NCBI GenBank assembly: GCA_003142295.1
Contig: PLLV01000163.1
Location: forward strand, 1-36,191
Direction: 5' to 3'
Length of the DNA: 36,191 nucleotides
Source of the DNA: Syntrophaceae bacterium
GTDB lineage: Bacteria > Desulfobacterota > Syntrophia > Syntrophales > UBA2185
Shown here one piece after another: positions 9,198 through 19,106 of this stretch. A model generated the notes under the pieces. That model saw only the letters and a program-made list of their open reading frames with translations. It did not search any database and was not told where the DNA came from. The number at the start of each line of letters is the position of its first letter. Position 1 is the first letter of the stretch. Both the position numbers and the translations under genes were made by a program.

Positions 9198-9549
9198 GAG
9201 GGCAACCCGCGTGGCGGATCTCATTATGGCAGATATTTCCGATATCCTCTTAAGAGAAATTAGAGATCCGCGCATTAAGTTAGTTACCATTACCGGAGTA
9301 AACCTGACGGATGATCTGCGCTTAGCCAAAATATTTTTTGTCGAGATGGGCAAAGATACCTGCGCTCCTCAAACCAAAATAGCCCTGGAAAAAGCAACCG
9401 GTTTCTTAAAGAGGGAGCTGGGGAAAAGGCTAAAACTGCGTTATGTGCCGGATATTATTTTCGTGTGCGACGAATCGTTCGCATACGGAAGCCGAATAGA
9501 TAAACTGCTTGCAGAAATACGAGTGACAGAGGAATCGGATATTGAATAG
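9187..9549 (+). CDS. rbfA: Ribosome-binding factor A
   Basis: 120 aa; RVADLIMADISDILLREIRDPRIKLVTITGVNLTDDLRLAKIFFV, LKLRYVPDIIFVCDESFAYGSRIDKLL. Confidence 0.96.
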   Translation: MSFKRATRVADLIMADISDILLREIRDPRIKLVTITGVNLTDDLRLAKIFFVEMGKDTCAPQTKIALEKATGFLKRELGKRLKLRYVPDIIFVCDESFAYGSRIDKLLAEIRVTEESDIE

Positions 9550-10501
9550 AGTCATTGACATGATAAATAAGCACAGCTCTTTTCTTATTGCCTCACATGT
9601 CAGACTTGATGGCGATGCGCTGGGATCGGAGCTGGCCCTGTATCAAATGCTTTCTAATATGGGCAAGGCGGTTGTAGTATATAATCAGGATGAAACACCG
9701 GGCAATTATCGTTTTCTCCCCGGGAGCGCCAAGATCGTCCATAAGCTTCCCCCCCTCGAAAAGTGTGATGTCGTATTCGTCCTCGATTGCAGCGAATTTG
9801 ACAGGATCGGAGATGAAGCTTCCCGCGTCGGCAGCATGCAGCGTATCATAAACATTGACCATCATGTCTCAAACAAGAACTTTGGCAACATAGTTCTCAT
9901 TGACCACAATGCGAGTTCCACGGCAGAGCTGCTTTACAGGCTTATGCTGAAGATGGATGTTGACATCACGAAGGACATAGCAACCAATCTGTATGCAGCA
10001 ATTATTACCGATACGGGAGGATTCTGTTACGGAAATACAAAGAAGGACACTCTTATAGCAGCGGGAAACCTTGTGGAAAGGGGGGCCGATCCTCAGTGGA
10101 TTTCAGAGAATGTATATGAGAGCGACCCTCTTTCGAAGATAAGACTCTTGACAAAGGCGCTTGAAACACTTGCTTTTGACTGGGACAGAAAGGTCGGCTA
10201 CATGGTCGTCTACCGGAGGGACATCAACGATGTGGGAGCGCTGGAGGAACATACCGAAGGCTTTGTAGATATCCCCCGCTCCATTGACGGAGTTGAGGTA
10301 TCCATTCTCTTCACTGAATTATCAGAGTACCAATTTAAGTTAAGCCTTCGATCAAAAGGAAAAGTGAATGTGGAACGTGTTGCCAGGGCATTCGGTGGAG
10401 GTGGGCATATTAATGCCGCAGCGTGCCATATAGATGGAGACTTCAAGACTGTTTTGCAGCGGGTTTTAGGCGCTGTTGCTGACCTTTCATCAAATCCATG
10501 A
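9542..10501 (+). CDS. nrnA: DHH/DHHA1 phosphoesterase, bifunctional oligoribonuclease/PAP phosphatase NrnA-like
   Basis: 319 aa; SHVRLDGDALGSELAL, NIDHHVSNKNFGNIVLIDHNASSTAELLY, AFGGGGHINAAAC. Confidence 0.92.
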   Translation: MNRVIDMINKHSSFLIASHVRLDGDALGSELALYQMLSNMGKAVVVYNQDETPGNYRFLPGSAKIVHKLPPLEKCDVVFVLDCSEFDRIGDEASRVGSMQRIINIDHHVSNKNFGNIVLIDHNASSTAELLYRLMLKMDVDITKDIATNLYAAIITDTGGFCYGNTKKDTLIAAGNLVERGADPQWISENVYESDPLSKIRLLTKALETLAFDWDRKVGYMVVYRRDINDVGALEEHTEGFVDIPRSIDGVEVSILFTELSEYQFKLSLRSKGKVNVERVARAFGGGGHINAAACHIDGDFKTVLQRVLGAVADLSSNP

Positions 10502-10580
10502 ATAATAACTTGATGAAGAGACACTGCCGGGAAGCCCGGACTCTTTGAGAAGGCGGCTTCATTCTTTTTGCGAGCTCATC

Positions 10581-11516
10581 ATGAATGGCATCGTTGTTAT
10601 CGACAAACCTTCGGGAAAGACGTCTCATGACGTGGTCGAGGATGTCAAGAAAGCCCTCTCGGTGAAAAAGGCCGGGCATGCAGGCACCCTGGATCCAATG
10701 GCGACCGGCGTATTGCCCGTTTGTCTGGAAGAGGCAACAAAGTTAGTACAGTTCCTATCAACGGACACGAAAGACTATACGGCGACTATGTTACTGGGTG
10801 TGAAGACAGACACCCAGGATATAGAAGGTAAAATCATTGCCCGTGATGACCCGTATGTACTACATGAGGACATAGAAGATATTTTTTTCCGCTTTGTGGG
10901 AGAGACAGAACAGGTGCCTCCCCAGTATTCAGCTGTAAAATATAGAGGTAAGCCTCTATATAAATGGGCGAGGCGTGGTATTACCATTGAAGCTCCGCGG
11001 AGGATCATAGAAATTTACGACATGACAATTGATGAAGTGAACTTGCCCTACGTAACTTTTAGAGTCTCCTGTTCAAAGGGGACCTATGTAAGGTCCCTCT
11101 GTTCCGACATAGGCGAAATGCTGGGTTGCGGAGCATGTCTGGCAAGCTTGCGCAGAACAAGAAGCGGCAGTTTTTTTGAGGCGTCTGCCATATCCCTAGA
11201 CGAACTTGAGAATGCAGCGGGAAAATGGCCTCCAGACCACATTATTCCTTTGATTGACGCCCTGCCTCATATCCCGGCGATTTATGTGGATCACAAATTT
11301 GCCAGGAGATTGAGAGAAGGTTATCAACCGGTTGCAGAAACATTGAGAATATATCATATTCCTTCCCTTGCAGATGGAGATATGGTAAAATTTGCAGATG
11401 AGTGCAGTAACCTTGTTTCTGTTGCGAAAATGCTTTGTGCATCCGACCAGATTGATTCGATGGATGGAAAGAGGCAGGCGGCTAAGATCGTAAGAATTTT
11501 TAATACTGACAAATAA
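10581..11516 (+). CDS. truB: tRNA pseudouridine(55) synthase TruB
   Basis: MNGIVVIDKPSGKTSHDVVEDVKKALSVKKAGHAGTLDPMATGVLPVCLEEATKL. Start at ATG 10581. Confidence 0.96.
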   Translation: MNGIVVIDKPSGKTSHDVVEDVKKALSVKKAGHAGTLDPMATGVLPVCLEEATKLVQFLSTDTKDYTATMLLGVKTDTQDIEGKIIARDDPYVLHEDIEDIFFRFVGETEQVPPQYSAVKYRGKPLYKWARRGITIEAPRRIIEIYDMTIDEVNLPYVTFRVSCSKGTYVRSLCSDIGEMLGCGACLASLRRTRSGSFFEASAISLDELENAAGKWPPDHIIPLIDALPHIPAIYVDHKFARRLREGYQPVAETLRIYHIPSLADGDMVKFADECSNLVSVAKMLCASDQIDSMDGKRQAAKIVRIFNTDK

Positions 11517-11715
11517 ACTTATGACAGGCATTAAATCTATTTGAGCATATATTAAGAATTTATGACCTCGAAAAAGTCAAAAACAAAGGAAAGATGAAGT
11601 ACACGTAAGCAGAAGTAAACCCTTAACAAGGCTGGGTAGCTTTCCTGCTGCTGTCAGTCAGAATGGACGTTAACAAATTATTGGCTATGACTAATTTTAG
11701 GGAGGATATGAAGCG

Positions 11716-11982
11716 GTGTTAGATTCTGAAAAAAGAAAGGACGTCATTAACAATTTCCAATTACATGCGGTAGACACAGGTTCTCCTGAAGTCCAGATTG
11801 CTCTTCTCAGCGCCAGAATAGAATACTTGACGGAACATTTTAAGGCCCACAAAAAGGATCATCATTCGCGCAGAGGTCTTTTGAAACTTGTAAGCAAGAG
11901 AAGGCGCCTTCTGGATTATCTCAGAAAAAAGGATGTGGAGAGGTACAGGAGCGTTATTCAGCGTCTGGGACTAAGAAAATAA
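11716..11982 (+). CDS. rpsO: 30S ribosomal protein S15 (GTG start)
   Basis: 88 aa; [64 protein letters not shown]. Confidence 0.97.
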   Translation: MLDSEKRKDVINNFQLHAVDTGSPEVQIALLSARIEYLTEHFKAHKKDHHSRRGLLKLVSKRRRLLDYLRKKDVERYRSVIQRLGLRK

Positions 11983-12127
11983 TCCAGTATCAAATTCTGG
12001 AAACTGAACTGAACAGAACTTTAGGCGCCTTTAACATCCATTGCGGAGTCGTTCGGACTTTTATTTTTTGGTCCTATTTAAGGAACACGTATTTAGCAAG
12101 AAACTTTCATGATGAGGAAATAAAGAC

Positions 12128-14248
12128 ATGAACAATATATTTAGTAAAGATTTTGCGGGAAGAAGCATTTCCATTAAAGCAAACTACATGGCAGGTCAGG
12201 CCGATGGATCGGTCCTCGTAACCTACGGTGACACTGTAGTCATTGTGACCGCTGTAGCGCTCAAAAAAAAGAGAGAAGGCGTAGATTTCCTTCCTCTTAC
12301 AGTCGATTATCAAGAAATGACTTTTGCAGCGGGAAAGATTCCCGGAGGTTTTTTTAAACGTGAAGGTCGCCCCAATGAAAAAGAGATACTGACGTCGAGG
12401 ATTATTGACAGATCTATTAGACCTCTTTTTCCAAAAGGTTACTTTTTCGAAACTCAAATCGTGGCATCAGTGCTCTCCATGGATAATGAAAATGATTCTG
12501 TTGTGACAGCTTTGCTCGGCGCCTCTGCCGCCCTGGCAATTTCGGATATTCCCTTCAACGGGCCAATTGCCAGTGTCCGCGTCGGCAGGGTTGACGGCAA
12601 ATTTGTAGTGAACCCATCAGCAGAAGTTCTGGAGAAAAGCGATTTCAATCTCTTCATAGTGGGAAGAAAAGTCTCACCCGGGCCGGGAAGCAAAGAATTT
12701 GACACAAATCTGGTTATGCTTGAGGGTGAGGCGCTTGAAGTAGAGGAGGATGTAATTGTTGATGCCATCAATTTCGGCCTGGAGTCACTGCGGCCGGTAA
12801 TTGAATTTCAGGATCATATTCGCCAGACCATAGGAAAAGAGAAACGGGTTGTTGATGCGATCACCGTCGATGAACTCCTTCTGGCAAAGGTAACCGAGAA
12901 AGCCAAGGACAGCATGAAGGAAGCCTATACCATACCGGGAAAACAGGACAGGCACAATAAGCTTGACTGGATAAGGGAAAAGGTCGTCAAAGAAGTTTGC
13001 GCCGAGGACGACAAGCTTGGTCCCCAGGTCAGTAACATCCTATCGGACCTGGAGAGGCACGTCGTCAGGGATATGATACTGCATGACAAGAAGCGGTCCG
13101 ACGGCAGAACATCTGCCGAGATCAGGCCGATCAGTGCCGAGGTCGGGATTCTCCCCAGGGCCCATGGGTCGGCCCTTTTTACCAGGGGTGAAACCCAGGC
13201 TCTTGCCGCCCTCACACTTGGTACATCTTCGGATCAACAGCGGTTGGATTATGTAAGCGGGGAAGAAATGAGAACCTTTATCCTACACTACAATTTCCCG
13301 CCTTATTGCGTAGGAGAGGCACGGTCTTTAAGGAGTCCGGGAAGAAGAGAGATCGGACACGGCGCCCTGGCAAGAAAAGCCTTGCTCCCTATTCTGCCCT
13401 CCGAGGAGACGTTCCCCTATACGATAAGGATTGTCTCTGAGATACTGTCTTCCAATGGTTCATCGTCAATGGCAACCGTGTGCGGCAGTCTCCTGTCCCT
13501 CATGGACGCCGGTGTACCGGTAAAGGATATCGTTGCCGGTATTGCCATGGGGTTGTTAAAGGATGACAGCAATGTAGTCGTTCTTTCTGACATTATCGGA
13601 GATGAAGACCATGCCGGTGACATGGATCTCAAGGTGTGCGGGACGAAGAAGGGTATCACCGCCTTGCAGATGGACATCAAGATCGGTGGTGTGAATGAGG
13701 ACATCTTGAGAATGGCCTTGCACCAGGCGAAAGAGGGACGGCTCTTTATCATTGAGAAGCTCAGGGAAACTATTGCAGAACCGAGAAATGATATCTCCAA
13801 ATATGCCCCACGGATTACAACGCTCAAGGTCAGACCCGAGAAGGTAAGAGATGTGATCGGCAGCGGCGGAAAAAATATCAGGCAGATCATCAATGAAACG
13901 GGTGTTACCATCGATGTGGAAGATGATGGTACGGTGACCATTGCGTCGAATGACGCAGAAGCGGCGTCAAGGGCTGTCGCTATGGTCAAGTGGTTGACTG
14001 AAGACGCTGAGGTGGGAAAGATCTACCGCGGCATCGTCAAGAAGATAGTTGATTTTGGCGCCTTTGTCGAGATATTGCCGGGCACGGAAGGGCTGGTGCA
14101 CATATCGCAGTTGTCGAGGGAGCGGGTCAAAAGTGTTACCGATGTCCTCCATGAGGGTGAGGAAGTGATGGTAAAGGTTCTTGAGATTGACAAACAGGGG
14201 AAAATCCGCCTTAGCAGGAAAGATGCACTGGGTGCCAATGCACAATAA
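12128..14248 (+). CDS. pnp: Polyribonucleotide nucleotidyltransferase (PNPase)
   Basis: 706 aa; RNase PH repeats, KH (IGSGGKNIRQIINETGVTIDVEDDGTV) and S1 (YRGIVKKIVDFGAFVEILPGTEGLVHISQ) domains. Confidence 0.98.
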   Translation: MNNIFSKDFAGRSISIKANYMAGQADGSVLVTYGDTVVIVTAVALKKKREGVDFLPLTVDYQEMTFAAGKIPGGFFKREGRPNEKEILTSRIIDRSIRPLFPKGYFFETQIVASVLSMDNENDSVVTALLGASAALAISDIPFNGPIASVRVGRVDGKFVVNPSAEVLEKSDFNLFIVGRKVSPGPGSKEFDTNLVMLEGEALEVEEDVIVDAINFGLESLRPVIEFQDHIRQTIGKEKRVVDAITVDELLLAKVTEKAKDSMKEAYTIPGKQDRHNKLDWIREKVVKEVCAEDDKLGPQVSNILSDLERHVVRDMILHDKKRSDGRTSAEIRPISAEVGILPRAHGSALFTRGETQALAALTLGTSSDQQRLDYVSGEEMRTFILHYNFPPYCVGEARSLRSPGRREIGHGALARKALLPILPSEETFPYTIRIVSEILSSNGSSSMATVCGSLLSLMDAGVPVKDIVAGIAMGLLKDDSNVVVLSDIIGDEDHAGDMDLKVCGTKKGITALQMDIKIGGVNEDILRMALHQAKEGRLFIIEKLRETIAEPRNDISKYAPRITTLKVRPEKVRDVIGSGGKNIRQIINETGVTIDVEDDGTVTIASNDAEAASRAVAMVKWLTEDAEVGKIYRGIVKKIVDFGAFVEILPGTEGLVHISQLSRERVKSVTDVLHEGEEVMVKVLEIDKQGKIRLSRKDALGANAQ

Positions 14249-15494
14249 GACTGTCCTTTCTAATGGTATCAGGGTTATTTCGGAAGACATCGATCATGTC
14301 AGGTCAATATCCATAGGGATCTGGGTCAAGTGTGGTTCACGCTATGAAGACCATGCCACAAACGGAGCGGCACATTTTATCGAGCATATGCTTTTTAAGG
14401 GGACCAAAAACAGGTCCGCTTTTGAAATTGCGTCGGCTATTGATTCCGTCGGCGGTATGATGAATGCCTTCACCGGCAAGGAGTTGACATCGTTCTATAT
14501 AAAGATACCAGACTACCACCTCCCTATGGCGGTAGACCTCCTTGCTGATATTTTTACAAACTCATGCTTTGATGAAAAAGAAATCATGAAGGAACAATCG
14601 GTAGTCCTTCAGGAAATCAATATGACCGAGGATTCACCCGATGATTATATTCATGATTACTTTGAGGGCGTATTCTGGAATGGCCACCCCCTGGGTTTTC
14701 CTATCCTGGGGACCAGGAGCCTGGTAGCCTCCTTAAACAAGAAGATTCTTCTGTCTTTCTTCGATGCACGCTATGGGGGCGATAATCTGATACTGTCTGC
14801 TGCGGGCAATCTGAAACACGATGAATTCGTTGATCTTGCAAATAAGACATTCGGATCCATACCGGCAGGAATAATCAACCCTCAGACAGACAAACCTGTA
14901 GTGTCATCAAAGGTTGCCGTCCTCAAAAAAGACCTGGAACAGGCGCATATGATCATGGGCACCCTCGCCCCTTCTGCCGTCAGCCCTGAAAGATATTCCG
15001 GCTTTCTATTGAACGCCATTTTAGGGGGAAGCATGAGTTCGAGGTTATTTCAGGAAATCAGAGAAAAAAGGGGGCTCGCTTATGCAATCCATTCCTATAT
15101 CTCCCCATATATGGATGCGGGTCTTCTGGGCATATATGCAGGAACCGGTGAGGAGAGAGTTCCGGTTGTCATTAATCTCATTCTTGAAGAACTAAAGCGG
15201 TTACGTCATGAGCTGTTAACGGAAAAGGAGATGGTACAGGTCAAAGAGTTGATCAAAGGAAATTTTCTCCTCTCCATGGAAAGCACTGACAGCCGTATGA
15301 TAAGATTGGCTAAGAACGAGATTTCTTTCGGAAGGCATATCCCACAGGACGATGTTATTGCCGCTGTAGACGCTGTTACCGCAGAGGACGTCAGGAAACT
15401 TGCCTTTGAAATGTTCAGGGCCGGCGCCATATCCCTGGCTGCAATGGGAAGGATTTCGGAAAAGGACATTGCTCTTGACTCGTATGAAGGATAG
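14223..15494 (+). CDS. M16 family zinc peptidase (processing-protease-like)
   Basis: HFIEHMLFKGT zinc-binding motif (HxxEH), LQEINMTEDSPDDYIHDYF, GSMSSRLFQEIREKRGLAYAI. Start at 14223 or 14238; overlaps the pnp 3' end. Confidence 0.94.
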   Translation: MHWVPMHNKTVLSNGIRVISEDIDHVRSISIGIWVKCGSRYEDHATNGAAHFIEHMLFKGTKNRSAFEIASAIDSVGGMMNAFTGKELTSFYIKIPDYHLPMAVDLLADIFTNSCFDEKEIMKEQSVVLQEINMTEDSPDDYIHDYFEGVFWNGHPLGFPILGTRSLVASLNKKILLSFFDARYGGDNLILSAAGNLKHDEFVDLANKTFGSIPAGIINPQTDKPVVSSKVAVLKKDLEQAHMIMGTLAPSAVSPERYSGFLLNAILGGSMSSRLFQEIREKRGLAYAIHSYISPYMDAGLLGIYAGTGEERVPVVINLILEELKRLRHELLTEKEMVQVKELIKGNFLLSMESTDSRMIRLAKNEISFGRHIPQDDVIAAVDAVTAEDVRKLAFEMFRAGAISLAAMGRISEKDIALDSYEG

Positions 15495-15534
15495 GAGCTT
15501 TATAAGTCACGCAAGGATGAAATCTTAAGTTGCA

Positions 15535-15984
15535 ATGATAGAAGAAATTGGAGTGCATATTCAAAAGCTGCCTGGTTATTTGGACATATCGCTTCCTCGA
15601 TACATGACGGAACATTCAGCAGGCTTGGATATCTATGCAGCTGTGGAGACAGATGAGTTAATATTTCCTGGGCAGAGGAAGATAATTCCTACAGGCATAG
15701 CGATTGCACTGCCGGAAGGCTATGAAGCAGAAATAAGACCCCGAAGCGGCCTTGCCATAAAAAATGGTGTGACGCTGGTTAATTCTCCGGGAACCATTGA
15801 CGCGGATTACCGTGGCGAGATCGGCATTATACTGATTAACCATGGGCAAGAGCCCTTTGTCATCAGGCGTGGTGATCGCATCGCACAGATGATAATACAC
15901 AGGGTCTGCAAAGTTTCATGGATAGAGTGTCAGCAACTTGATGCAACCAGTAGAGGGGATGGGGGTTTCGGCCATAGTAAGTAA
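15535..15984 (+). CDS. dut: dUTP diphosphatase
   Basis: 149 aa; AGLDIYAAVE, RPRSGLAIKNGVTLVNSPGTIDADYRGEIGIILINHG, RGDRIAQMIIHRV, RGDGGFGHS. Confidence 0.96.
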   Translation: MIEEIGVHIQKLPGYLDISLPRYMTEHSAGLDIYAAVETDELIFPGQRKIIPTGIAIALPEGYEAEIRPRSGLAIKNGVTLVNSPGTIDADYRGEIGIILINHGQEPFVIRRGDRIAQMIIHRVCKVSWIECQQLDATSRGDGGFGHSK

Positions 15985-16001
15985 GTAAGGGTGAGCGCTT
16001 C

Positions 16002-17180
16002 ATGAAGAAATTCAGAGTAAATAAAACATACAAAGAGATCAACGAGAAGATCAAGAAAGGAAAGGCTGTTGTCGCAACAGCTGAAGAGATGATCAATATT
16101 GTTGAGAAACATGGTCATGTTGAAGGAGCCCGGAGAATAGACGTTGTCACGACTGGAACATTCGCTCCCATGTGCTCATCTGGAGCTTTTCTGAACTTCG
16201 GCCATACGGCTCCCAGAATAAGAGCCTCCAGAGTATGGTTAAACGATGTGCTTGCATACGGCGGCATCGCTGCAGTGGACTGCTACATAGGAGCAACTGA
16301 GGTGGCCGAGGGGGATCCCTTGAATAGCGTCTATCCGGGGGAATTTAACTATGGAGGCGGGCATGTGATCGAAGACCTAGTGGCAGGCAATGTAATCAGA
16401 TTGCGTGCCGAAGGGTATGGGACCGACTGCTATCCTGCCCGTAGATATGAAAAGAATATAACGATTAATGATCTACGAGATGCAATTCTGTTCAACCCCC
16501 GGAATGCTTATCAGAATTACAATTGTGCCGTAAACATGTCTGATAAAACAATTTATACTTATATGGGGGTGTTGAGGCCCCGCATGGCCAACGCCAATTA
16601 CGCTACAGCGGGCCAGTTAAGCCCTCTATTTAACGATCCCCACTACATGACGATCGGTATCGGGACGAGAATATTTTTAGGAGGAGCTCAAGGTTATGTG
16701 GCCTGGCAGGGCACACAGCATAATCCGAACGTTAAGAGAGGTAAACACGGCGTCCCTAAAGAAGGGGCCGGAACGATTTCAGCAATAGGTAACCTTAAAG
16801 AGATGACGCCCCGCTGGCTTGTGGGTGCCAGCATATTAGGGTATGGGGTTTCCCTGTATGTCGGCATAGGCATTCCCATACCGGTTTTGAATGAAGAGAT
16901 GGCAAAGTACACGGCGGTTAAAGATGAGAATATATATACGCAGGTCTATGACTATAGCATGGATTATCCGAAGGGTGGTGCTCTCAAAAGCCTCGGAGAG
17001 ATGAGCTACAAGCAACTCCGTTCCGGCGAGATCGTAATAAATGGTAAAAAGGTTATTACAGCATCCTTATCAAGTTATTACAAGGCGAAGGAAATTGCAC
17101 ATATCCTCAAGGAGTGGATTGAACGCGGGGATTTCCTCCTCGGGGAACCCCAACAGTGCCTGCCTTCTGTGATTATTTAA
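16002..17180 (+). CDS. DUF39/COG1900 protein, putative homocysteine biosynthesis (sulfur incorporation) protein
   Basis: 392 aa; TYKEINEKIKKGKAVVATAEEM, VVTTGTFAPMCSSGAFLNFGHTAPRIRASRVWLNDVLAYGGIAAVDCYIGATE; family recognised by eye. Confidence 0.85.
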   Translation: MKKFRVNKTYKEINEKIKKGKAVVATAEEMINIVEKHGHVEGARRIDVVTTGTFAPMCSSGAFLNFGHTAPRIRASRVWLNDVLAYGGIAAVDCYIGATEVAEGDPLNSVYPGEFNYGGGHVIEDLVAGNVIRLRAEGYGTDCYPARRYEKNITINDLRDAILFNPRNAYQNYNCAVNMSDKTIYTYMGVLRPRMANANYATAGQLSPLFNDPHYMTIGIGTRIFLGGAQGYVAWQGTQHNPNVKRGKHGVPKEGAGTISAIGNLKEMTPRWLVGASILGYGVSLYVGIGIPIPVLNEEMAKYTAVKDENIYTQVYDYSMDYPKGGALKSLGEMSYKQLRSGEIVINGKKVITASLSSYYKAKEIAHILKEWIERGDFLLGEPQQCLPSVII

Positions 17181-17183
17181 TTA

Positions 17184-17203
17184 CTGGCTTTGCAAGAAGC
17201 CAG
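17184..17203. terminator. Hairpin after the DUF39 gene (weak, no T-tract)
   Basis: CTGGCTT-TGCAAG-AAGCCAG 7-bp perfect stem right after the stop codon; no following U-run. Confidence 0.3.
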
Positions 17204-17353
17204 AAGCGCAAATAAGACCCTTACTGACAATTGTTAAGTATATAATATCGTTAAATTTGCTTTTAACAACCGCATCCCGGAACGATAAGGCGGGACATTT
17301 TGCAAGACTACCATTTTTATTAATGTTCATTAATATTAAAAAATATTGCATAT

Positions 17354-17398
17354 AAGTGATATTAATCACTTGACATAATTTATTTTTGGTATCATAAA
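17354..17398 (+). promoter_or_regulatory. Candidate promoter (TTGACA - 17 nt - CATAAA) with an operator-like palindrome overlapping the -35 box
   Basis: AAGTGAT-ATTA-ATCACTT (17354-17371) perfect inverted repeat; TTGACA 17370-17375; CATAAA 17393-17398; directly upstream of the XRE regulator. Confidence 0.6.
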
Positions 17399-17423
17399 TT
17401 TGCATCAAGGCCGTTTTTCATAC

Positions 17424-17636
17424 ATGAGAATGAAGATGAAAAAAAATAAAGTTAAACAGTTCCGGGAAGCTATCCCTTTAAGCATTGCCGAGCTCGCAAG
17501 AAAGGCGGACTTAGCTCCCCAGACCGTAACAAAGATGGAAAAAGGATTGCCAACAAGAAAGTACTCCGAACTGAAGGTCGCGAAGGCGTTACAGAAAAAA
17601 TACGAAGACGTTTTTTTGTCGGATAAGGATATTTAG
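17424..17636 (+). CDS. Small XRE/Cro-type helix-turn-helix protein
   Basis: KVKQFREAIPLSIAELARKADLAPQTVTKMEKGLPTRKYSELKVAKALQKKYEDVF: classic HTH_3 fold pattern. Confidence 0.88.
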   Translation: MRMKMKKNKVKQFREAIPLSIAELARKADLAPQTVTKMEKGLPTRKYSELKVAKALQKKYEDVFLSDKDI

Positions 17637-17686
17637 TATATTTTTTGCAAAATATCTTGACGGCTTGTTGGAGACCAGCACTTAGA

Positions 17687-17953
17687 ATGAAAGTAGGAAG
17701 GTATCTTGTTGTATTTATCTTTGTGATGAGTATGCTCATCACCTTTGGCAAGCGGGGGCTCGTCGATAACTATGCCATGAAAGAACGGTTAATGGCTCTT
17801 AAGAAGTCGAATCAGGATATTTCCCTTGAAAACAAGGAATTGAGTAGAAAAGTGATGTTGCTCAGGGGCGACCTTCAATATCTGGAGATGCTCGCGCGAA
17901 ACGAACTTGGCATGGTCAGAAAGGGAGACCTCATCTATCGATATATGAAATGA
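17687..17953 (+). CDS. ftsB: FtsB/DivIC-like septum formation initiator protein
   Basis: One TM segment (YLVVFIFVMSMLITF) then a coiled coil (KERLMALKKSNQDISLENKELSRKVMLLRGDLQYLEMLARNELGMVRKGDLIYRY). Confidence 0.85.
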   Translation: MKVGRYLVVFIFVMSMLITFGKRGLVDNYAMKERLMALKKSNQDISLENKELSRKVMLLRGDLQYLEMLARNELGMVRKGDLIYRYMK

Positions 17954-17990
17954 ACCTACATGAGAGAAAAGAACCAGGCACGGTGATCCT

Positions 17991-19106
17991 ATGTTTGACG
18001 TCAAAAATTTGTTAGCACGCGGCAAAAAGATATTCAGGTTTGACCTGTTTCCAGCCAGCAAGAGCCTGGTCGGGCTTGACATAGGATCAAGCGCTATAAA
18101 GCTTGCTGAAATAGTCGAAACACCAAAGGGATTCATCCTTTCTCGGTTTTCCCAGATACCTCTGGCAATGGGTGTAATAGTGGATGGAGTGCCTGTAGAA
18201 CAGCAGGAATTGGCCATAAAAATAAAGCAACTATTCAAACAGTCCGGCTGCAAAAGGAAGTCCATAGTTACCTCTCTTTCAGGACACTCCGTCATCATTA
18301 AAAAAGTAAACTTCCCCACGATGGATGAAGCAGAATTGAGTTACCTGATAAAAGATGAAGCAGGCAAATATTTACCTTTTGATAGCATGGAGGCGGTGAG
18401 CTACGATTTTCAAGTCCTCGGTGAAAATGAATTCAACCCTAATCAGATGGATGTTATTATTGTTGCAGCAAAGAATGAAATCGTAAACTCCTATGCCGAT
18501 GTCATTCAGCAGGCAGGATATTCGCCGGTTATCATGGACGTAGATTCCTTCGCACTGGAGACCATGTATGAAGAGAATTACGATTTTGAAGACAATGAAA
18601 TGGTCATCCTTGTCAATATCGGAGCGAGTATCACGAATATAAATGTACTCAGGGGCGGTACCTCGGTCTTTACCAGAGATTTTATGCTGGCAGGAAATTC
18701 CATAACTGAAGCCCTCAGGCAGAAGATGGGGATCGCCTTTGAAGAGGCTGAGAGAATTAAGATCGAAGGTCCCGACGGTAACGAAGCTGCAGAAAAGGAA
18801 TTCCGGGAAAGTCTCCTTCATTATGCCGACCCGATCTGTTCGGAAATTGAGAGGTCCGTCGATTATTTCAGGTCAACCTATGGGGGGGAATATTTGAAAC
18901 GCATTCTCCTCGCCGGTGGAAGTGCAAGAATTCCGGGCATAGCGAGCGACCTGACGCAGAGGCTCGGCATTGAAGCGGGAATCGCCAATCCCTTTAAAAA
19001 AATAGGCTACGATAAAAAGGCCCTGAGTCAGGCTACGATTGAAGAGATTACACCCATCGCTGCTGTCGGAGTCGGACTGGCGCTGAGAAAAGTTGGTGAC
19101 AAATGA
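17991..19106 (+). CDS. pilM: Type IV pilus assembly protein PilM
   Basis: 371 aa; LVGLDIGSSAIKLAEI, actin-like ATPase fold motifs (VNIGASITNINVLRGG, ILLAGGSARIPGIASDL). Confidence 0.95.
   Translation: MFDVKNLLARGKKIFRFDLFPASKSLVGLDIGSSAIKLAEIVETPKGFILSRFSQIPLAMGVIVDGVPVEQQELAIKIKQLFKQSGCKRKSIVTSLSGHSVIIKKVNFPTMDEAELSYLIKDEAGKYLPFDSMEAVSYDFQVLGENEFNPNQMDVIIVAAKNEIVNSYADVIQQAGYSPVIMDVDSFALETMYEENYDFEDNEMVILVNIGASITNINVLRGGTSVFTRDFMLAGNSITEALRQKMGIAFEEAERIKIEGPDGNEAAEKEFRESLLHYADPICSEIERSVDYFRSTYGGEYLKRILLAGGSARIPGIASDLTQRLGIEAGIANPFKKIGYDKKALSQATIEEITPIAAVGVGLALRKVGDK

Noticed and set aside
10527-10539. CCGGG-AAG-CCCGG hairpin between nrnA and truB
   Set aside because: Five-bp stem, three-nt loop, no T-run; too small to support a terminator or regulatory call.
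11517-11715. Possible S15 autoregulatory leader (GGAAAG ... CTTTCC complementarity upstream of rpsO)
   Set aside because: Only a short complementarity with no clear pseudoknot or three-way junction by eye; not enough to call a structured leader.
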